Below are positions 1-12,041 of a stretch of 64,000 nucleotides of DNA, piece after piece; the first letter of the stretch is position 1; the number at the start of each line of letters is the position of its first letter. This stretch comes from Hirudo medicinalis. Lineage: Eukaryota > Annelida > Clitellata > Hirudinida > Hirudinidae. A program made the translations under genes and the position numbers. The stretch spans positions 106,708 to 170,707 of the forward strand of contig MPNW01000300.1 of the NCBI GenBank assembly GCA_011800805.1, in the 5' to 3' direction. The notes beneath the pieces were generated by a model. It worked only from the letters and a program-made list of their open reading frames with translations. It was not told the DNA's origin and made no database searches.

Positions 1-146
1 ATACGAATCGGGATGCACCCCGAGATCGTCAAAGAGTTAAGCAGTGGATTGGATGCCTTCATATCAGAGCTGTCTCGACACTCTGTCACCATAGAGACGA
101 AAACAACGACAACGACAACGACAACGAACAACGACAACAACAAAAC

Positions 147-205
<59 letters not shown>

Positions 206-210
206 TGTAA
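1..210 (+). CDS. Partial coding tail rich in Thr and Asn, unidentified
   Basis: The frame is open from base 1 to a TAA at 208-210. About 30 residues of ordinary composition (MHPEIVKELSSGLDAFISEL and following) run into a Thr tract and then an Asn homopolymer encoded by AAC repeats. A strong splice-donor sequence, GTAAGT, starts at 206, so the exon may end at 205 instead of at the stop. The 5' part lies outside the window. The ordinary part suggests a real exon whose 3' end is invaded by a microsatellite; I do not recognise the protein. The opposite-strand frame is a shadow of the repeat. Confidence 0.3.
106..204. repeat. AAC/ACG trinucleotide microsatellite
   Basis: A near-pure ACG then AAC triplet array at the end of the partial coding frame. 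It encodes Thr in one frame and Asn in another, so a slippage event would change the encoded homopolymer. Confidence 0.85.
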
Positions 211-220
211 GTCATCATCA

Positions 221-337
221 ACAACTACTTTGGCAACGACAACGGATTCAACAACGACTTTGGCAACGACAACAGAATCTACAACCACTCTACCAACAAC
301 AACGGATTCAACTACTACTTTGGCAACGACAACATAA
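221..337 (+). repeat. 30-bp repeat encoding a mucin-like Thr-rich decapeptide
   Basis: Four imperfect 30-bp units read, in one frame, as TTTLATTTDS, TTTLATTTES, TTTLPTTTDS and TTTLATTT, followed by TAA at 335-337. This frame differs from the one open at the left edge (1-210), and a stop at 38-40 closes it upstream. It looks like the end of a Thr-rich mucin-type domain that has lost frame with its gene, or a separate exon. No further units with intact frame follow. Confidence 0.5.
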
Positions 338-427
338 TCAATAACCGCTTTCCCAATGACAACGGAATCTCCATGACTTATATATATGCTACAACATATT
401 ACACAAGCACTGTGAAAACAACGCAAT

Positions 428-1800
428 TCACATCCATTTCGTCTTCTACTTGAGAATGTAGTTTCACTTTAACTTCTCAATTTGTATTTAATATGTTTTC
501 ATGATATTCTTTGTTATTATTTATAATTATATTGATGTTTTTTTTTTTAGTTTATAAATTTTTCTTCATTTTCTCTTTTACTTGCTCATTCGTTATTTTA
601 TCTTATTGCAATTGTAATGTTTTTTCTTCTTTTTTTAATTTTAAAGACGTTTTATTGAGTTGTAATGTTGCTCTAAAATAGACCTTATATCATATATGTC
701 TTGATTTGCCTTTTTCTTTTTGTTTTTCACAGGAATATTGTATCGACCTTCCGTTCTGCATCCGCTTAATAATTAAGTTTTAATTAAGTTTTGCTTTTTG
801 AAAAGCTTGTTTACTGATCTAAAGACTATCAGCTATTAGCAAAATATTTGTTACTATTATAATTTCCTCTATATTGTTCTTAAGAAAACAAATTGACTGT
901 GAATGATTAATAAATTAATGAGTGTTTAATTTGTGATTCAGTAAGTGTAAATATTCATTCTTGGTTAACATTTGTTGAAAATCGTACTTTTCTCCACTGT
1001 TATCTCTCCTACGTCGCTGCTCCTCTTTTAACTGATATTAAACTATGTTCATTTTACTTTTTAAAATTTTCTTCGCTTTATTTGAATTAGTAATGCTTTT
1101 CATGTGCCTCCTCGTGAGATCTCAGCCAAAGCAGCTCTTCAAGCACCACTTCAGGTTATCACTCGAGGAACAGGGAAATCCATGTTATTCCAGAGAAACT
1201 ATGATGCTTATCACATAGTGCCTTTAAATGCAATTGTATTTATTTTATTTCAACAAAATGAGGGTCACAAATGACCTCTAACACAAATTGTAGTGTTATA
1301 GGTTATAGTTAGATATAGAGTGATGCAACGAGTAAAGTTGAAATCATTTAACAGTAAGATATTTACTGAGGATGGTGGAAGATAGGCAATATTGGAATCG
1401 GGTTAGGGTTGTAGAGCTGAAGATTTCGGGGTGCAGAGAATTCCAGGGTTTGACAATGCGGTTTACGAAGAAATGTGGTTTATGAGTGTGGAGCAGATTT
1501 TTGTTTAATTGTGATTTTTAAATTTACTTTCCTTTTGCCTGTTTACGTTAAACCAGAGGGAAGCATGCAATAATCTTCTTTTTGGGGAGAATTATTATTT
1601 AAGCTTTAATTTTCAAATCTTAGTTGATAATTCATTAATTAATTCATTAATAGGTTTCAATAATATGAATTAAGACAACTAAAAAATTATTGGTAATTTC
1701 CTTTTTTGAAAGGAAGTTAAACCTTATTTACCTAATTTAAAATCTACACGGGGCATGTTATTTATAATTTTCATATCGCGAAACTGCCTGCACTTTTTTT
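428..1800. other. AT-rich intergenic sequence
   Basis: No frame with convincing coding character or flanking splice sites was found on either strand. The content is A/T-rich unique sequence. Confidence 0.6.
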
Positions 1801-1996
1801 GTATTTAGCCGATTTTTTGAGTGCCCTAGGTATCCGAACAGGATGTGAAGGCACTTTTTAATCGATCTACCATTTACATAGCGCCCCTACCCGAGGGCGC
1901 TCCCTGGCGGTGCAGGCTGGGTTGCGAACACGACACATAACGACTGTTGCTATTACGACCGCGTGAAGGAACGCAACCCTTTCGGCCAACCTGCAC
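1801..1996 (-). mobile_element. tRNA-derived SINE, copy A (most complete head)
   Basis: Read on the minus strand, the element starts GTGCAGGTTGGCCGAAAGG, carries an A-box-like TTGGCCGAAAGGG and a B-box-like GTTCGCAACCC, and closes with CCTGCAC. CCTGCAC pairs perfectly with the opening GTGCAGG, like a 7-bp tRNA acceptor stem. A non-tRNA body follows, ending near CGGCTAAATAC. Copies recur at 2245, 22726, 26562 and 51949. This is the classic layout of a Pol III SINE; naming the parent tRNA is not possible by eye. Confidence 0.75.
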
Positions 1997-2244
1997 TTTG
2001 TTATCCATGTGTTTAAAAATTAGAGATTTTAACTGTTTTTCATAATGTAATGAATTTACTTTATAAATAAACTTTATAGTAAACTTTGTGATAGAATATC
2101 ATCGCTTTCCTATAGGTGTTTTTATGTCGCTTATAATCTCAGTAGGAAACTCTTAATTGTGAGACAAACCTAAATCCTATTACTTGGCAAAGTATGCTTG
2201 TTAGAGCTTCCTTTAATTATCCTAATAATCTTAATGAATGATTT

Positions 2245-2402
2245 TATATTTAGCCGATCTTTTGAATGCCTTACTTATCCGAATGTGAATGTATTTTTAA
2301 TCGCTCTGCCATTTGTGTAACGCCCTTACCATGTTGCAAATATTACGACTGTTGCCTTTACCGCCGCGTGCTAGAACGTAACCCATTTAGCTAACCTGCA
2401 CG
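2245..2402 (-). mobile_element. tRNA-derived SINE, copy B (internal deletion)
   Basis: Same tail (TTTAGCCGATCTTTTGA on the plus strand) and same head (TAGCTAACCTGCAC) as copy A. About 50-60 bp covering the B-box region is missing, so this copy should be unable to use Pol III internally. Confidence 0.7.
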
Positions 2403-4155
2403 CATGACTTGAATTTAGAATTCCGCGATAAGTTATTTATATTTCTAATTTTTTACTCATGTATGCGCTACATCACATCCCAGGAGATTTTTGAAATATT
2501 GCCCAGAAAAACTTTATCTGTCAATCATTTTCGTGATTATCGAATGAATCTCCCTATTCAGCTATAAGAAAGAACATTTAAATTTTTTTTTTAAATTGAA
2601 CACGAATCTTATTTCAGGATTCAAATATTAAAAATCATAAAGAAAGACGTAGATCAATCATAGATATCGACTTTGTACTATTGACGCTAATATGTCATAT
2701 TTGCTTTTTTGTTTATGGGACCACTTAGAATGCAACATGTCATCGATTCTCTCGTTGCTTCTATCTGGATTCCTAACTGTCTGTCATGTCTGTCGAGTTT
2801 CTTTTCCCGGCAAAGTAAAGAAATGAAATTGAGTTGGTCACGCGAAAGTCTCCAAGCGAAAAGAGATTAGCATACAAATCGTTGTTGAAGTTTTATCCCC
2901 TTGTTGCCTTGTGTCGTGTTTATGATTTCAACAACTTCAACAGCTTCAACAACGTCATTATTATTTTAAATCGATGCAATAATAATCAAACGGAAGAGAC
3001 ACCAGCATATGACTTCACTATTGTGAATCACTAATGTGATTGTTTCAATTACCAATTATTATTTTTCAGTTGCAACTTATTTTCTTAGTTATTATAATAA
3101 TGTAATATGTTTGAATATTTTCATGAAAATTAGTAACATAATGTTGATCTCAAGATGAGAGCGATGATGGAAAGGATGTGACTCGGACGTTTACTAGGAA
3201 CAAAAATCTCGAAAACTCTTTTGTCAGATCTTATAAGTTCTTACAAATATGCCCCGGGGACAGTGGAGACGGTAAAAGAACAAGATGGAGTCTTCCTTTA
3301 ATTCGATGTCATTTCTGCTGATGCCAGCAGATGAACCAGAATTTTAGACGAAAGAATGTGTCGCGAACAATCCTATTATTTATTGATTTGCTTTTGCCTC
3401 ACTTATATTTTAATATTATATTTTGTCTTCTTTGAATTGTTCAATTTTACTATTTTTGCAACGCATATCTTTTCAAAGATGATAAAAAAAAGTAGAACTC
3501 TAAATTGCTCTGCTGAGGCCCATCTGAAGAAAGCCCAATGTTTCTGATTTCGTGCGGCGTCGTTCGTTCATCGTTCGTTACGAGTCGGCCGTAACTGATT
3601 GCAAGTGCCATCATCGAGGTCTCCTAGGCGGTCGTTATCCCTTAGAGATATTCCATGCCTGTGGCATCTTGGAAATCTACCACTCGTCGTTGGGCATCAT
3701 TCAATCCTTCGGATTTTTAGATGGTCACCAAACTGAGACACAGTCTCTAATTTCTGGAAAAAAACTGTTTAATCAAAATTCAGAAATAATAAGCAACCCA
3801 ATTGCCCAAGGATCAGTGCTTGGGTGAATCGCTGAGTGAAAAATAATGTCAAATTGTTCCACTGCTTCAAATTTTCAGCATCATAATTGTCAATATCACC
3901 AACAATCAGTACGAATTAAACTGCTACATCTATATGGACGCCTCTGACTCGTTTGAGTACTTGGAGAAGTCACAGGCAAAAGCAACTCGAGGGAAGCAAA
4001 TTTCATCAGTTTTCCACCAGTTTTATGGTTAAGGGTTAGGATTAGGGTTAGGGATACTGACGGTGCCAAAGGTTGCCGCCACTAAGTTTGCTTTTGCTCT
4101 TGATTGGCCATTCGTTCGCTTGCACTCATAAATAGCGGTGGCCATTTACCAAAGG
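2403..4155. other. Intergenic sequence, no supported gene
   Basis: Several short open frames exist (for example 3552-3827) but none has matching splice sites or recognisable motifs. A short interstitial run resembling TTAGGG repeats lies near 4030-4055. The following reverse-transcriptase relic may extend back into this stretch. Confidence 0.5.
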
Positions 4156-4491
4156 GGATATTTGATTGTAATATTTCTTGATCTTGATACAGCCTTTGAT
4201 ATTGCCAAGCCTAAAATTTAATCTTAAAAAAGTGGAATATTATGGCAAATACGGAAATAGAAACTCAATAAGTTCACCTTAATGACACTTAGTCATCCAT
4301 CATGCATAATTAATTAGTTACTATGTGGCTCTACGTTCGGTCCGTTGATGTTTCTTGTTTATATTAATGATCTGCCACACATATTAATTTTTTCCTTGGC
4401 TTCTAAATAATATTAGTAGTAAATTTGATAGTTTGATAGTCATTCATAGTTGGTTCTCTGCAAATAAACTCTTTTCGAATTTGAGTATTGA
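4156..4491 (+). mobile_element. Decayed non-LTR retrotransposon reverse transcriptase
   Basis: Three frame-disrupted blocks in the order expected of a LINE reverse transcriptase. At 4156-4218 the translation contains VIFLDLDTAFDIAK (motif of the FLDLSKAFD type). At 4327-4386 it contains FGPLMFLVYINDLPHIL (the GPLLFLIYINDLP block). At about 4438-4491 it contains HSWFSANKLFSNLSI (the WFxANKLSLN block). Stops and frameshifts separate the blocks, so it is non-functional. A CR1/Jockey-like origin is a guess from motif style. Confidence 0.8.
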
Positions 4492-5361
4492 TATACTTGA
4501 TTACACTTGATTCCACAACCCTTAAAGTCATTAAGTTGCACTATTGGCATGTGTTAAATTTTTTTCATGCATTTCTTTGTAGCAATTCAAGCGGGCAAAA
4601 GTTTAAAGTTTTTCTGGATAAGATCTTTCGCTTAATATCATTTCGGAGAATGTTTTCCTGAAAATTTTAGCTTGGTTGCGATGATCTTATCTTTATTAGT
4701 TTTCGTGAATTAGAGAAATTGTATAGAACCTAGATACATTTTTGCTTCAGAATTTGATTCTTTATTGTCTGGAAAGAATTGTACGGGAGAAGTAATTTTT
4801 ATATAAATTTAATTGACAATGTAAGATATAAATTTGAATTTATTTATAAATTCATCATTTGTAACACATATTTTATTTAATTATAGCAATATTTTATGAA
4901 TGCTGACAAAGACTTCAATGCAATGAGTAGAAATCTTGAGATGAGAATACTGACCCAAAGAACTTATTCAACTTAACATTTATTTGCCTCCATTGCATCC
5001 AATAAAAGATTCAATGAACAAACAACTTTATTTTTTGATTTTTTTTTAACCAAAAAAGAGTAACGGCACTTCAATACCTCGTGATTTTCCATGATTAAGT
5101 GATTTTAAAGTGATTAAAAATATGTCTGGTGACCACTGCTTAATAAAAACTTAAAACAATTGAATTCCAGTTTTCTTCTACAAATTCATCATAAAAATAT
5201 TTAAAATAAAATTCGTAGATACAAAGTTTCATTACATAAAGTCTACAGTCACATAAATCATATAAATGTAAAAGTTTCAATTACATCAATTCATAATTTG
5301 CATCGGAGACGAAGAATTGTTCATTAAAAATTGCAAAGCATCCAAAGTCTCAGTTTCGTGG

Positions 5362-5540
5362 TATCATATATCATATCATATATCATATCACATGTCATAT
5401 CACATATCATATCATATATCATATCATATATCATATCACATATCATATCACATATCATACCATATATCATATCACATATCATATCATATATCATATCATA
5501 TATCATATCATATATCATATCATACATCATATCATATATT
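5362..5540. repeat. ATATC pentamer satellite
   Basis: Tandem ATATC units (often written TATCATATCA) with scattered T-to-C changes. It produces long open frames on both strands (HISYHISY, ISYIISYI, DMIYDMIY) that are repeat artefacts, not genes. Confidence 0.95.
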
Positions 5541-8500
5541 GCTTCGATACTTTTCACAAAATTCACAAAAAAATTCCTTAGACATTCACAACTGACTTGA
5601 TCAAAGAAATATCTAATTATTTTGGCATTTCTCAGGCTGCTAAAAAGACTTTTAATTTTGAAATCTCAAATACTTTCATTAGACTTCCACGTGTGAATCC
5701 CTCATTTTCAAATCAAAGAATATTTCCTGCTAATTATATTTTACCCGCAGACGCCAATTTCTCCCTAATGACTTAAAATGAAAAATGTTTGCAATGTCTT
5801 TTTATTTAAATTTAATCCCCACATTTTAAGTTTAAATTCTACTTTTCCAGATTATAATTTATATTATTTGTAATTAATTTCTGTTAAATATAACAATAAT
5901 GCACAAATGGTGTTCCGAAACCCCCAAATTGGTATAGTAGTAAATTTCACTTCGCCAACAATTTCTTATCTCATCCGTCACTTAAAACTTCAAGACCGAT
6001 AATCTGATAGCAATATCTCAGCAATGACCGAATGTGATTTTCCAAATGTCATTCCCCTTGCAGTTCGGTCTTCCAATCCAATTAAAGATGACCACATCGA
6101 AAGCGTGTCTTTTCCGATGAATCATCTACTGTCCATCAAATATCCATAACTCAAGTAAGCTGCGAATTCATTTTGCATAAGATTAATAAGAAACTAGAGA
6201 GACCTTGGAATGCATTTACGCATAAATCGATGCATTGGAACAAAACAATCCAATGCAAGATCCATTGTCACATACATTGTACGCGATCATACAATGCTTG
6301 GTGATTCCAAGTTTGCCTATAAATAAGAGTCATCTCGGCCTATATCGTCACAGGAATCTGGGTGAGGTCTCTGTTGCTTCAAGTTTTTTTTTTAAATATG
6401 ATATTACTCCCATGTTATATTGGCTGATATTAATGCTATTTTTATGTACGTGCATTAATATTATTTATGTAATCAAACAACGAGAACAACATTAAAGAAT
6501 CAAATTTTATCAATAATACTTCTATAAATGTATTGTTATAGAGTGTGGGATAGGTGATATTCATTATAAAATAGCAATTACAACAAGAGTATTATTTCAA
6601 TGGTTGTTAATTTATTTGAACATAATTTTAAACGTTACAACATGATCACATCTGAAATAGTTCTTTCATTTAATAAATGTTATTATTACGGTGGTTCCGT
6701 TAAATCTAATTTCTTCAAGTTTGAATAGTTTGTTGGAAACAAAATTTACAGCCTCTAACTTATTACTTGTATACCTCCATCACTGCATGGCCAGTGTACA
6801 TGTCACAACTTATGTAGAATAATATTATTGTTGTTGTATAATATATTTCTAGTATAATACATTATTTAAAGTGCACGGTACTATTTTGTAATGTATTATG
6901 CAATGCAATATTAATTTTCTGTAAAGCTAAATGCTTAAAAGCTAAAACTTACTTTTTCAAGTTTCATCAGCGATAGTGAAAACGAAATGATGACTGCAAA
7001 GGTATGTTTCAACATGTTGTTTAAATATTAAATCCGTGGTTAGTTAATTGTTAACTAGAAATAACTATAACCGAATCTAACTTTATGAGTATAAAGTTGT
7101 ATCCTCTGTTAGCTTTAAAAGTTCTAACAGTTCTTTCGCCGGATAATTTTAAACCAAGGATGTAAATAATGGAAGGAGAACTCACATTTTCTCTTAATTA
7201 CTCTTTTCTCGCCATCTTCATCTTTCTGTACATCGAGCAATTTTATTTTTTTAACACTTCTTATTCTCAAGAATATGTTTAAACTTACCAACATCATTCA
7301 TTAAATGTCATTTGGCGTGCGAAAGATTGTTCCTGCATTCAAAGTTAAAGGGAAAGTCGTTCGCGATCCTGCTTGCGTCGCTTCAAGCGCCATTTTGAAT
7401 TGGTGCTACATAAATGGCTAACAAAAATTACTTTATTTGAGTATATAATATGACTATATGAATGAAACCATTTCTATCATATTATTTATCATTGCTACCC
7501 TTGCCAAAGGGTTTGAAATGATTTCCAATTCCTTCATCATCTCTAAAGACGGGTTATATGACTGATGCCCTTTCAAACCTGCCTTGCAACCTTACTGACC
7601 TTATTATTTATTTATTATAATAAGGCAATCATGGCGTATGTTATTGGCTTCCATATTTATTAATTGGACTTCCTAATAATTATCAAACGTCACGATGCAT
7701 ATTTTGCTTTCACGTGTCTGTCAAAAGTTTCATTTTTGATTTGCTTGACTTATAAGAAGAGACAACTTGAAATTAGAGGCGTTTTCTTTTAAACATTTAA
7801 ACTCAAATATGAGCAATTTTTCAAAAGTCATTATTTTAAATATTAACAATGATAACACGTTCTTTTAATATCCCAGATGACAATTACAAGACATATAATA
7901 ATGTATTACTGACATGAATTTAAGGTTACATATGTTTAAGAAAAAGCCATATCTTCTGGCCAGGTCTGAGAAACCTTCATGGCTGTTTCAGACTTGAAAT
8001 ATCTTGGGCAAACAAGCTCGGAAAGGGATCCGCAGCCTCTCGGCTATATTTGTCGCAGCGTGCAAATTACTTCTTGATTGAAGCAGTTTCTTGATAACTG
8101 ATTCTCCAATATGTCAATTTCTGATGAAAAGCTTTCACTTTGATGTACAAATCACAGAAATGTTCAGTTTAACCCTTTATTCGAAAATTGAAGTCATGGA
8201 TGATCTGCTGAAAAGGCCATTCAATGAGCAAGACCATTCTTATTTAAGAATATTTCAATCTCATTTCGAAGCTAAAAAATTGACCCGTGACTTTCCTACA
8301 GCTAAGGCACTGGAATATGACAAGGTAAGTCAAGAATCTACGCTGCGGCTGTGATAAAGTAAGCCAAAACGTAGTCATGTAATTTCAAATGTTTAGAATT
8401 ACATTAATACATGGCATGGGCAAATGCTATTTGTCAGATTTCAGTACAGTTGCGCATGCTTCCCATTTTAAATTTTTTCCCATATATTCTTTTTTGTCGC

Positions 8501-10347
8501 GGGCCGGATAAGAGACCGTATTTTGGAGTCCCTTGTAGACTTGCCCATAAGTCTGTGGAAATATAGACATACTGTGTCTATTTCTAAACTTTCCAATGGT
8601 TTTGGAAGTTTTCAGTCAAAAAAAAAAGAAAAAAAAGCTCAATCCCTTTGCTGAAGTTAGTCAAAACAACTTTTTCCGAAAAGAAATTGTAGCTGTAATC
8701 ATAAATAATATAATAATAGTAATTTTTAACATCACGTTAGTTCTTGATCCGCCATAAATGTGAACTCGATCCGATCAGCTCCCTGTTTATCGGTTTTCAC
8801 GCTGTCTCCGCTGACCTGTCGTCATATTTCAAGATGTTGCAGTCAAAAATTATTACGACATTCTTAAGACTAGGATTATTGTTGTTGTTTTACTTCTTTG
8901 GAAATGATTAGTAAAACAATTCTGTATTTGAAATTTCGAAATTATCTTCAATTTATAATTCTCTTTCGCTATTCTACGTTTATTTTTGCTTTTTGGAATA
9001 TTTGAAGAAGTAAGAGATATAATCAAGAGATTTATGAGGTATTCTGGACTCTCTGATAATTCACGGAGATAAGCTCAAGACTGCAGAATCCAATCTCTTC
9101 AGTGTTGTGTTTGCTATTCTTTATGAAGATAGAAATTTAACTTGAAATCATGAAATGATTTTTCGACCACAGTAAATGAAACCGCAGAGGATCGTATGTC
9201 AAAAAGGACAATAAATGCCAAATGACACGAGAGAAAGCTATAGAAGCAAACACGAGTTTAAAAAATTCGATTAGATGTCAAATATTGAGTTCTTTGTATT
9301 TTCAATGTTGCTGGACTCTCATCCTGGCAATTTTAGAGCATAATCCCAAACAGATAAAATAGAAAGTTTTAAGAAAAATGTGTTTATTTTTGGAAATCCA
9401 GCCCTTTATCCATTTCGGTTTTATTTCTAATCTAAAACAAATTTAAGAAATGTTTATTGTACATAAAGTCATTAACTATTAAAATTAATTTATGTTATAT
9501 AAAACTAAATTATGTCATTAACAAGAAAACCATGTGCAGATGTTACAAATTCACTTTTTTTTTTTTAATTTTCCGTTTAATATCCAAATGCATTTTACAA
9601 ATTTTATTTTGCATAAAGATTGCAACACTGAACGCGAGCGAAATACATTCTCAATTGTTCGAAAGGAGCCCAAGAGGTCAAGAAATTGTGTTGAAATTAT
9701 GAGTTCACAGTCCCCATTCAAAGACAGCTCTGCTCATGCGGGATTACAAGGTTTAGGGGATAAAAAGATGACATATTTTTAAGAAAGCAATAATAAATCA
9801 CAGTTTGTGAAAAGTTGCTTACTTTCTAGAACTTTTATCCGAATAACTTTTTCAAGCATAAGCATTCCATTCTTCCAAGTCTTCTATCGAAATTAAGGTC
9901 TGAACATTTGTTAAGTAGCCATCCAATTTGCTGGAAATTGATGTAACGATTAATAATCGGATGCATGATTTTCTTTAAGCAAGTTTACCGCGTGCTAAGT
10001 TCGCTTTAATTTTGTTCAGTGAAATGTCAAAAAATGATGTTTATAGTAATAGTACCAGAAGAATATTATTGAAGTCACGCCAATATTACATCGTGTAATG
10101 TAATGTATTCCTGTAATTACTTGTGATTCACCGTAATAATTGATACGAATAGTTATAACCAATATATATTCGCTTTTATGGTCGAACTAGATTATAAAGT
10201 TTCTACCGCGCAGTGCGTTAGTCGAATTCATTGCAAATAGTTTCCAATAATGCGAGAATTTGGTTCCACCAGGGAGCCCTCAGAGTTCCTTAAAAACTGC
10301 ACGGATTGCGGCAATTTTAGTTTCTTAATCAGATGAGTCACACATAG
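5541..10347. other. Intergenic sequence with one weak exon candidate
   Basis: Mostly A/T-rich sequence without supported genes. The only stretch with some coding look is about 8161-8322, where an open frame (including MDDLLKRPFNEQDHSYLRIF) stops at a strong donor CAAG|GTAAGTC. No partner exon was found, and no domain is recognised. Near 7350-7425 a GC-richer patch faintly resembles the SINE body. Confidence 0.4.
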
Positions 10348-10663
10348 GATATCTTATCTTCCACAGTTTAAATGTTTCTTTCCCACTGCGCATATTATGT
10401 AAGAAATAAAGCATTTGTTTTGCGCTTCTTCTGATAAACTTATATGTTTGTTGTTGTTTTTGTCGTGATAATGGCCATGAGAATTTAAATATTTGGCTAC
10501 TAGACATGTCATATTCCCCATTAATAAGTTGATGAAGTGCTAGGCCGGAGTAATAGCCAGTTTTTTAACGTTAAAACAAAATGAAAAGAAGACAGAATGT
10601 CTCCGGGGGCCTTTTAGACGCGCAATGGGAAAGAAACATTTAAACTGTGGAAGATAAGATATC
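10348..10663. repeat. 44-bp inverted repeat with 228-bp loop
   Basis: The 44 bases at 10348-10391 (starting GATATCTTATCTTCCACAG) reappear reverse-complemented at 10620-10663 with one mismatch. The arms enclose 228 bp of A/T-rich sequence without a coding frame. The arms fit a fold-back or MITE-like insertion, or a recent inverted duplication; no target-site duplication is obvious. Confidence 0.85.
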
Positions 10664-11354
10664 TGGGCATGCAATTTGAAATGCGATCGTTTATGTAAAT
10701 CATACAATTTATACAAACAGATGAGATCGTTTTATGTGTCGATTGACTTAAGCGAATGAACGATTTTTAGAAAATCGGTTTCACTCGAACATGCTCTTGT
10801 GAGCTTGAAATTGAAACTTTCAATCTAATTACCACAAATGTCTCGTTCCATCAAATTTCAAAACAATGGAAATAGACTTTATGTAGAAACAAATTGCTCT
10901 TGATGGTTGACATCAACCTGATTGATTGAACTTGTTACTTGTTTGCAATCGATGAAACAGGAAGCTTCTCACATAAGAAGACCGGTTCTTATCTGCATAG
11001 TCTTGCTGTCAGTTCTAACTGCTCTATCCCTGGGGTCATGGGACATTGAAGAACATCCGAAACTTGGAAAGAATAGAGGTGGTGATTGAGTTTGTAAATA
11101 TCATGCAATGTAATTTTTATATTTTTTATTGATGTTGCTAATGGCTGAGGAGGATCATTAGTTAATATCATTAGAAATACATGTACTGATAAATCAAGTG
11201 CTCCGCATTTTTTTACTATATTGTTAAATAAATTATTAAACCACTTAGTAATTTAATACAATTTTATAAACTTAAATGGTCTTATGCAAAATGTCTGTAT
11301 GCTTGAAATTATAATTTTCCTTACTAACCTGAATGTTATCCAACCCCGTTGCAG

Positions 11355-11557
11355 AATCCAATTTTGAGGATGAAGATGCCTTGCTCAGGTACCTGAGGCG
11401 CAGAGTTGAAAAACCTTCATTTGACGAGCAGAAATTCTTTTATCCCAATCCCTTCACCTCATTGGATGAAGACCGCGATGGTTCCTCCCTCCACCATCCC
11501 TCCCCTGACAAGCGCTATTTGCGATTCGGCAAGCGTTACATGAGATTCGGAAAATAG
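11355..11557 (+). CDS. RFamide neuropeptide precursor, 3' terminal exon (YLRFamide, YMRFamide)
   Basis: The frame begins in phase 1 after an acceptor (CCCCGTTGCAG, ending 11354) preceded by a perfect TACTAAC branch site at 11322-11328. It ends at TAG 11555-11557. The C-terminus reads DKRYLRFGKRYMRFGK-stop. KR dibasic sites and glycine amide donors would release YLRFamide and YMRFamide, amidated secreted signalling peptides of the FMRFamide-like class. Upstream acidic spacer (FEDEDALLRYL, DEDRDGSS) is typical of propeptides. The exon with the signal peptide and any further peptide copies was not found, so the gene is partial here. AATAAA polyadenylation signals lie at 11601 and 11643. Both mature peptides are known from leeches, hence the taxonomic inference. 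Confidence 0.88.
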
Positions 11558-11600
11558 ACACTAGATTTGTACTCAAGCATCAATCAAAACTGTTATAAGT

Positions 11601-11606
11601 AATAAA
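11601..11606 (+). other. Polyadenylation signal of the RFamide gene
   Basis: AATAAA 44 bp after the stop codon, with a second copy at 11643-11648. Confidence 0.5.
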
Positions 11607-11954
11607 ATGTAATTCGAATCGAAATGCTTATTGATGGTGATAAATAAAATTGTTTATTCCTTGTATTGGAATTTATTCCTTGTATGCTTATAATTGAAAA
11701 AAGGTAAACACATTGTTATAACCCTTACATTATATTAGTTTTTTTTAATATCGTCAATCGATTTTGAATTCAACCAAATTTTGAATTGTTACAACTTTCT
11801 TGTTTAGAATTTATAACCGAATTGAATATTTTGTGTTTCAAGTAGAAAATATAATTGTGTTCAAATTTAACATTAATTGCATCCAAATTATCTCACCAAA
11901 GTGTTTAAATGCTAGCTAATTCCGAAGTAGTTCGTGTAGCCTGAAATTCCTTTA

Positions 11955-12041
11955 AGATACAAAGAGCTTGTCGGCTGTTCTGGCATTCTGCACTACGTCC
12001 GGCCAATACTTGAGTACTGCTCATTAGGGTGGAGTACATGA
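11955..12041 (+). mobile_element. Reverse-transcriptase tail relic
   Basis: The short open frame translates to ...SGILHYVRPILEYCSLGWS..., matching the YVRPILEYCSxxWSP block found at the C-terminal side of CR1/Jockey-type non-LTR reverse transcriptases. Only this block survives and it ends at a stop. Confidence 0.7.

Noticed and set aside
64..426. 120-aa open frame on the minus strand over the AAC repeat
   Set aside because: It is the antisense of triplet repeats (Val-rich) with no independent coding evidence.
3552..3827. 91-aa frame ending AQGSVLG, reminiscent of a reverse-transcriptase motif
   Set aside because: The string is short, ends at a stop and the preceding residues do not resemble the expected block; the clear RT blocks start at 4156.
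4030..4055. TTAGGG-like run suggesting telomeric DNA
   Set aside because: Only three or four imperfect units, flanked by ordinary sequence; interstitial chance or relic.
5317..5600. Three overlapping frames over the ATATC satellite
   Set aside because: A pentamer repeat free of stops gives open frames on both strands; composition is purely repetitive.
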